From positions 46,702,866 to 46,766,865 of the forward strand of contig CM019717.1 of assembly GCA_009760885.1 (NCBI GenBank): a stretch of DNA of 64,000 nucleotides. The letters are read 5' to 3'. The DNA is from Achatina immaculata. Its lineage: Eukaryota; Mollusca; Gastropoda; Stylommatophora; Achatinidae. Within the stretch, counting starts at the first letter, position 1. The number at the start of each line of letters is the position of its first letter. Positions 11,301 to 20,300 of this stretch are shown in pieces. The notes under the pieces are model-generated. The model saw nothing but the letters and a program-made list of their open reading frames with translations. It was not told the DNA's origin and ran no database searches. A program made the translations under genes and the position numbers.

Positions 11301-14300
11301 AATGTTGTTAGCAAAATGGACTTCTCTAGTCTCAATGTACTAAAGACTTTTCTCATCTAGATAGTGTTTTTAATTTCACACAGCAAATTTATCATGTGTG
11401 ATTCAAGCAGTGGTCTACCTGAAACTGCTGACAAAGTCTGTTCACAATGTCTGGCAGGCACAAGTGTTTTCCTCATTTTAATTTTAAAGTCCTATGAGCT
11501 GTCATTTTATTTGTATTATAAATCATACACCACATGAACATTTTTTGCTTTATGAATTTTAATTTTGTTACAGTCTATATTCTAATTATTATTTCTTGCT
11601 AACTGACATATGTGCTGGTATTAGGCACAGTTCTTATGTTAGTATTTTCCTCGCAAGATCTTGCCGCAAGCTGTAATAAGTACTGAACCACAAAGACATT
11701 CTGCAAATAAATGACATGAACTTCTGAAGAGTAATTACTCTACTCTTTATCAATGTCTATAATCAAAACAACTCTAGCAATTAGTATTCTCAAATATACT
11801 GGATAACTGAGAGACAAAGAAAAAAGCCTATGATGAATTAATTAAACAAAATCATTTAAGGAGTGAATAAATGGGCACTAGAAACATCAATTTCAAAGAA
11901 ATGAAACAGACAGATGAACGAAGAAAACAGGAAAGTATATTCTGATAACAACCTAACAGCTAGAATTTTATTACTAGAATTTTTATTACCCTTGCTGCAG
12001 ATGAAACACCAGGTGATATTGAGACGAGAGTGGCAGCTCACAGATCTGTTTGGCTCAAAGTGGTCACTGCACACAATGTGAGAGCCAGCCAGGTTCACAC
12101 TGCCTGCAGCAACGCAGAAGTCTCCAACATGATATGCTGTAGGGCAACGTACACAGCGATAGAATCGGCCTGCAAAGCAAATACATGATTTGTATGCATT
12201 CAAAATGAATATTAACAATTTTTTTTTTAAAAAAAGCACTGTACTATTTCAGACAGTTGCTTAGAAGCTAATTATAAGAAAATCTTAATTTTAGACAAAT
12301 ATATAAAACTAAAAAAAAATATCATGTATGATTACAATGTATTATTACGCACTTTAATCCCATTACAAACACTTCTAATTCAATAAGTGTGTCAGAAACT
12401 AGCAGGCTAGCTAATGAAAGACAATTTATATAAGATACAAGGAAATTTAGAAAGGTTAAGAAATGAAATTATTTCTCCTTAAACTCCATACATGACAAAA
12501 ATGATACAACCTACAATAACACCCACTCCTAGCCTACTCAAAACATACCACAGAACAATCACAATCATTAGAACACAGACACTTCATCCTCTATTTAAGC
12601 CTTCTGCTTTAGTCTTGCCTCATGCACAGTAATAACAATCCAAATGTCTTTGCCATCTTCCGAAGATCTGTCATTCCTTTTGGATTTTAATGGACTGTTT
12701 CATACACAAAAACCTAATACAAATCTAAGATTAGAAACTAACCAAAATATATCTGTACTTCAGGCTGTACACAGAGCTATTTTTCTATAAAGAATGATGC
12801 CAGGATGTGACCTTTCCCCTCCCCAAATGAGCATACTGAAACTGAAAGTGCCATATTCAACAACAGACAAAATGTTGAAAATTTCAGTTTCCACAAAAAA
12901 AAAGGTGCTGGAACACTGCTTGGGCAGTCTGGCCAAAAAAAAAAAAAAAAGCCATGCTGGTATAATTACACCCACCACTGTGGAGCTCTTTTTCTTCGTT
13001 TGCTTCTACCACCAAGACTGCCCTGTGATGCTCCTGAATTTACTCCCGTGGTCCTCGATAGGTCCCTGAAAGGACCACATGAGATCCCCGACAGGACCAC
13101 AAGAGGTTCAGAGTATCACAGGGCTTGAGCCTGTATTCTTCGTGGGTCTCCGAAGTGGGATTGCATGACACCGTGGTTTTTGTTGCACCAGTTTAATCTA
13201 GAGTTGGACTTTCTCACAGGAAAACCTTGACGTGTTTTGGATATCAGTATATCCCCGCTGGGTGAGAGGTGGTTGCCCATCCAGTCCAGAGTTGTACTTT
13301 CTCACCGGAAAACCTCAGCATGATTAGGATACGCATACATCCCTGCTGGGTGAGAGGTGGTTGCCTACCTAGACTGCACTGGTCCAGTGTCTCCGATTTC
13401 AGCACTTTGTGGTCGTGGCTGCTACCCTTCCTAGCTGTGACCAGGTTCGGAGCTTTTTATCCAGAAGGACGAATCCTCGCCACTAGTAGGTTTCACCCAT
13501 GGGTTGAGCCAGTTTAGGCATATTATCCCAGTTTGGGCGTGTTTAGGACGTGAACGACTTCTAGAGCGGAGGTACCGTGACATGAGTAGCCATCAAGTTT
13601 CACCCCTGGTTTAAGCCGGTTTAGGCATATTTCACCAGTATGGGTGTATATCGGACGTGGCCGGCCTCTAGAGCAGAGGTGCCATGGTATGAGTAGCTCT
13701 CGCCGCAAGACCTCTGGACATACTGACTAAGCTTCACTTTATCCTTCCCATCACCTTTTCACACTTTCTTCATTGGCCGGGAGTTTCACACCACGCGCGG
13801 CATCCGAAGAATCTCACCAGCAATGTCTTAATTTCTGGGTTAAGACGGTTCAGGCATTTCGCCTGACATGAGTGCACATAGGACGTGGCCGACCTCCAGA
13901 CCAGAAGTGCCATGACTTGACTACTGTTTACTTCGCTCAAACCTTTCTTTCACCCTTTCCACAATGGTGGAAACCCCATGTGCACCTTTCTTCGCTGGCT
14001 GGGAGGAGCTCCATTCCACACATGGCAGCTGAAGAGCCTCGCCAGCAGCGGTAGATGAGCTACCAAACATGACTCTCATCTACCCGAAGCGTCTGGTTTT
14101 CAAGTGCCAGATATTTGCCTTCACCCCTTCTCCTGTCAGTTTGAACAGTTCTGCCCTGAGAAGGCCAGGAGCTGGACTTGACTGTCAGAAGCTATTTGAG
14201 ACACATGCCATTGGAGTGGAGAGTGTATCCCCCACCCCACCTCCGGCTATAACAAAACCTAATGCGTAGCAAAATAAACAATAAATACAAAAGAACACTG

Positions 14301-17300
14301 AAAACCTACCCTTTACTGCTTTTGGATTCTTCACGCTATCCACCGCACAAGTTGCGCAGGTGTGGAGTGGACAAATAAATCCTTTGTTCTCTACGCGAGA
14401 AAGACGATACTTTCTAATGCAATCCTCATGGTAATATTTACCACACAAATTAACGGAGCATTTGATGGTCTCCATATCAGTCCTCTTGCATGAAAAACAG
14501 GTATGACTGCCTGGGGAGATATTACAATTCACTACATTATGAATGAGAAAACACTGGTGAATAACTGATAGCAGTTACAAGAGCAAGTCAATAAATAAGC
14601 TGCAAATAAGCATAAACTGAAAATTCACCTATCACTTTTTGGCAGTATGTAGCACCACCAACTGGTGCAAAATCAGAACCAAAGCTATATCACAGCATGC
14701 CATGGTTATTTAAAAGCAACCACTTTAACAATGCAAGTGTGTTACATGCATGTACATGAGAAGAACTGTGTACAGTTGTGCGTTCTCTGATGGGCCTAAG
14801 GACTGAGCATAGAGGAAGTGTGTGAAGGAATGCTTGAAAGTGCAGAGTGAAAAGCGTATGTCAAAAAATGCCATGTATAATTGGGTCCAGAAATTCAAAT
14901 GGACAAATCACCTGGGTGGTCACCATTTCCAAGATGATGGGGACTTTGCCATGGAGGTAACTCAGTGGCTGTGACAGCAGCCGGAAACATACTTTGATGA
15001 AACATTCTTTCAAGGAATTGATGGGATAAGAGTCTAATTGTACACAGGGATTATGTAAAAAAAAACTATTTAAAAAATTAGAGCAAGTACTTGTAGTCAT
15101 CTTTTTTTTTCATAGCTCATTTTGTGACACTGGATGTGCTGGCTTTCCTTGTTCACTCAGAAGGTGACAACATCATAAGCTGCAAACTTACTGTATTGTT
15201 TGCAGACTAGCTAAATATAAATAACGGTAAAGAAAAAATACAAAAAAGCATTTCACAATTACAGCACAAAATATGAGATTTAATATACCTGAAGTACATT
15301 CAGCACATAAATACTGCTCAGCAGGTGTTGGCCGAGACTCCGAGCTGATGCACAATGCATGGAAATGCTGTCCACAAGGTCCAGTACACTGAAGGACGTC
15401 CCCATTCTTCTCACACACAGCACAGACACTGTCTTTCTCAATTTTGCAGGTAGAATTCAGCTTGAATATCTCTAGCTCATAAGGCTCCTTATCCTTTTGG
15501 GTCTTTCCTCTTTTCTAGTGATTAAGAAAATAAATTTTCCAGTACTATCTCCACACACTCTACTATAAAAAAAAAAAAACTGAAAAAAATATGGCAATAC
15601 ATATTAAAACAATTTTCATAAACCAATTTCATTCTCAAGAACTGTACAAGTCTGGCTGATATTTTTCTTGATTCCTGTCCTCCTTAGTCAGACTAAGCCT
15701 GTTACTGGGGGGTATCGAAGAGGTGGGACAGGGTCTCAGTCAGCTGTGGCCTGCCTATCCTGATGCCGGCATTTCAGTTATGCCAGCATTTCAGTTATGA
15801 CTCATCAATTGCCAGATCAAACAGCATCTTCAACCCATCAAGTGCTTAAAAACAGTAGGTTAAAACAGATGCTATGTGGTTACATAAACAGAAAAACAAA
15901 ACTGTCAAGAGGTTAAATACAAGGCTGAAAATACTGTATGTTTCACTCATCTGATTTACAACAATAAATGGAGAAACAACAAATGTAATACTTTACCTCT
16001 ATTCCCTGTGAATCAGGTTCTTGGCCTGCTTTTCGCACCGAAATAGTAGATGCTGCCAACTTAAGTTTTCCCTTGTCCTCTCCCAACTCAAGCGCCCCAT
16101 TAGCTGATTCTGTACTAGCACTGAGGGATGAAGAAGCATCCATCTCAGTTTCTTTTCCCAATGGAACAGTCTTTGGGGGACGGCCTTTCTTACGGGGCAA
16201 ACTAACCTGAAAGTTATAAACCATCGATTAAACAATTTACTCAGAATATCTATGAAACAGTCTGAAGTACAATCAATTCTGTACTATGAAACAGATAGTA
16301 AAGTGTTATCTTGTCTTGTCCGGTCTATCTCCCTGCAACTGCAAATTGGTGTTCTTTGCAGCCAATGCTGTGGAAGTGTTGGGCTACGGCATCGTATTGG
16401 TGCAGGAGCGGGTTATGCAGCTATTTTTTCAGTCCAGGAATACAGCTAAATGCAGGGGGTGTTCAATGCTTCTTTAGCAGACTCCACCACCATGGGGACT
16501 GTGGCGATCCCTGCCCAATTAAGGACAGGCTAGGCCTGTTAATGGAGGTACCAATGGAGAGGTGGGACAGTGTTTTGGTCAGCTATGGTTCACTAACCCT
16601 GATGCTAGCATATCAACTATGGGTCACTAACTGCTTAACAGCATCTTCATCCCCAGTAAAAGTGTTATAAAATATACACACATGATCAAAGTCCTTATTT
16701 TAACCTGATATATTTGTATCAGAAGTCACTCAGGTGTGAAAGGTAACTGTGAATTATTGATTCCCTGAAATAAGCAGTAACAGACTGATAGTAGGTAGTA
16801 ATGTGGCATACCATTCTCTATAAAATAACTCAAGTGTTTAACAAAGCAACTGCTAAGTAAGACTGAAACTCTTGATTTTATCATTTTGCCCATTGGGCAG
16901 GTTCTAAAGATTTGCTAAAAGCCACTTTAAAAAAATTTAACAGAAATACTAGTTATAACACAACTGTGGGAAATGATAAATGGTGATAACAAGCTTTACC
17001 TGGAAACACAAAAATAAAATGATGTTTTGACTTATGCCTGCATCAGACAACAAAAACAGTAGATGTGGAAACAAGATTTGATACTGAAAATGAATGAAGG
17101 AAAAAAAACTGAAAAGATTTTTAAAAAAAAGAATATAAAGTGTTATCTACAGCCTAAAGTGTTTTTTGGAAGCTGCTCATGGACAATGAAGTGATCAGCA
17201 CAAATGTAACTGGGGGAATGCAAGATGTAACTTCTAAATGACCTCTTGGATAACTGAAATGATGGATGAGAGATTTTGAAAAAAACAAAACACTTAAAAA

Positions 17301-20300
17301 AAAAAAAAGAAGATATAATTAAAGCTATTTTTTCAAAATCAAATATCAGATGACAAAAAGCATGACAGATAAAGATCTGTAAGAGGTGAAATCCTTGTTA
17401 TCTAGCGTGGGTGTGTAATACACAAGCATACACACATAAACTCCCAGCAGTTTTTTTTCTACAAGCCTGAACTCAAAATTCACAGCCAAACAATGAATTA
17501 TAATTATAGTTCTTGCCTGACTTCCGTTTCCTTGCCTTGAAGAATCTGCTTTATGGCCATCCCCATGCAACAATTTTAACAACTGCGAATCAGGTTTGTT
17601 TTGTTTTAAGCTGCCTGAAAAGTAAATAGACAAAAGAATCACTTCCTTTATTTCTGAATCTCAAGAATAAATGAAAGTTAGTCAAATTTATTATCTGCAC
17701 ATGCATGATTAGGCCTAGTAATAAACACAGATTACAAAGCTCAAAATTCAGACTCCGGCTTCACTGCATTTAGGACAACTCCATATATGCTCAGCCACAT
17801 CAATCCAAGAGTATGTTTGCTAATAGTTCCTGTCAAATGCTGGTTGTTTACAATGCGTTTTCTGCCACACAGTTCCTGCCTTGAATTTGTCCTAGATCCA
17901 GGAGTCTCTTCACAACTACATTGTTCTTCCATTCCCGCTCTTCATTTTCCTGCAGTCTGTCCAATACAACCTCAGCAAAGCCCCAGTGGACCAGATAACA
18001 AGCTGGTGTGAGGATAACAATGCAGTGATAAACCCAGAAAAAGTCAGCATCCTGTGTTGCTAATTAAATAATAGAAATGTAGGATCTGAAGTTCCGATTG
18101 TGAAGTATCAAAGCCAAGATATTAAGAGAACACATTTCACGAGATCACAAATAAATACAGTAAACTTTTATGTTTAATGAGCTAACTTGTGAGCAAAGAC
18201 GAATGCAACTGAAAGGCAGCACCAGCACCAGAACTGATAAACCAGTGCTTGGTAAAGTCAAGCCTATATTTTCAAACAGAAGAGTCAGAGCTGGGCAATA
18301 GAAAAACTAAAAGAGCCAGTGTATGAAATAATTTTGGATGGAGTCATAGAGTCAGCAAAAATGTAACATTTATGAAGGACTCAGTCACTGGAGTCTGAGC
18401 AGACAAACAGAAGCTGGAAGTTTGGTGTACAGATTCCTAAGCTCTCCGTGAAGATCTGGCTTTGTGTGGCTATTCTTGGTGACACTTCAGGTCTGACGCT
18501 GTCATCTGAGCCCAGAAGCATAAATGTGCTAACTTATGAATTGTTTCAAAAGTTTGTAAAAAAACAGTCCAAAGTAGTAAAGATCTCTGTCTTCCTGAAA
18601 TAAAGGGGGCTGGAATAGGAAAGTGGGAAGTGTGTTGGACATTTCTGGATTATATACTAGAAAATACCACATACCTGAAGAATGTTCATGTGGAGCACCA
18701 ACACAGCTGGAGTTTCTGCTGTCATCTGCAGTTCCTGAGGAGCCACATTTGGCAGGCTTTGAGGTTCTGACTTTTTCAGACTCCCATTTCTGACGCAGGT
18801 ACTCAAATACAAGAGCTGTGCTCCAATCTGGGTGCTGCTCAATCACCAAGCTCCTATGGTTTGCATAGTATGTATCGAAAGAAGATTCTGCTCCAAAAGG
18901 TTTCACAGGTGAGGTGGAAATGTTCAGTTTCCGTCTTTTATATTTATCTGAATTTTGTGTCACACTGTCTCTCTCCGAAGAGACCCGTTTTCGCTTTTCA
19001 CCAGGTCTGGGCTTTGAAGCAGGTGATTCATCCTTGAGCAATTCTCCAGTCTTCTGAAGCTCCATTTTTAGTCTTTGCTGCTCTCTGATCAAGTCATTTA
19101 CAAATATATAGTCAAAAACATATTGCACATTCCTCTCTTCTCTGGACAAATTCATAGCTATTTCTGCTTCCTCTACCGCAATGTTCCATGCATGACGCCT
19201 TGAAATGTTGATCTTGAAAGGATTGTAGGCACTTTTACCCTTTTTTCGCTTGGTTTGCTCCTGCTGAACCATCTCTAAAAATTTCATCTTGCCCTCGAAA
19301 ATCATCAGAGATGGTTCATTCACCCAACCTCTTTCTGCCTCACTGCCAAAGAACTGGATGTGATATGATCGAACAATTCGTGTATCTCCTGGAGGGAAGA
19401 AAAAAAAAAAAGGATCATATATCATGTCTGCTTTAAAAATATACTGGATACAGTATTAATGTAACTAGGGTTGGTAAGAACAGAACATTTCATATAAAGA
19501 TATAAATATTTCATTTGTTGCAGGTTCTAAAGAAATGTTCCGTTTAAAAAAAAAAAAGAATGATGAGATATTTAAAATAAACACTATACTAGTGTAGGCA
19601 ATAACACACTTTGCCTTGATATTCATAATTATTTACAGAAACCATCATCGTCACACTAGACTGTCAGTGGAGGCTAGATGCATCAGCAGAAGCTTCTTTG
19701 TTCTCCATACAAATCTGTCCCAAGTTTGTGGCACTGACTGAGGATTTATTATTGACTGCTGTTTGAGAGCATTTATGTGACAGTAACAAATCATCAGGTG
19801 ACCATACAGTTACTGCTGACCAGTCAAACCAAATTTCAAATTCAAAGACATTTTTTTTAAAAAGTTGTCATAAAAATTTAAAAGGCTGTGTCTCAAGTAG
19901 AGAAAAATAATGAAATATACAGGAAACTGGATCCTGAAAATTTCAACAATGTAATTTGTTGGCAGACATTGGCAGAAAAAAAAAATCCTAATGGGAAGGC
20001 AAAGAGAAATAAGATAAAGGTAAAAAGTAAAACTCCCATTTCCCTGCCATTAAGGCATATGATATGGTCTTAGGCCTGTATTTCTAAGACCATCAGCGCA
20101 TGAAAGTGTGATGCAACCAGTATCACACCTAGCCACATTTACCTTGTCAGATTTCTCTGATACCCATTTTCAGAGGCTAGGTGGACACTAAGTCCTTTTT
20201 GGTATTGTGATACCATAAAACCAAAAGAATGGAAAAGAAAGTTGCCGAAAAGGGCCAACTTGAAATTATGCACAAACTACAGAGCCATTGCCCTGATTAG

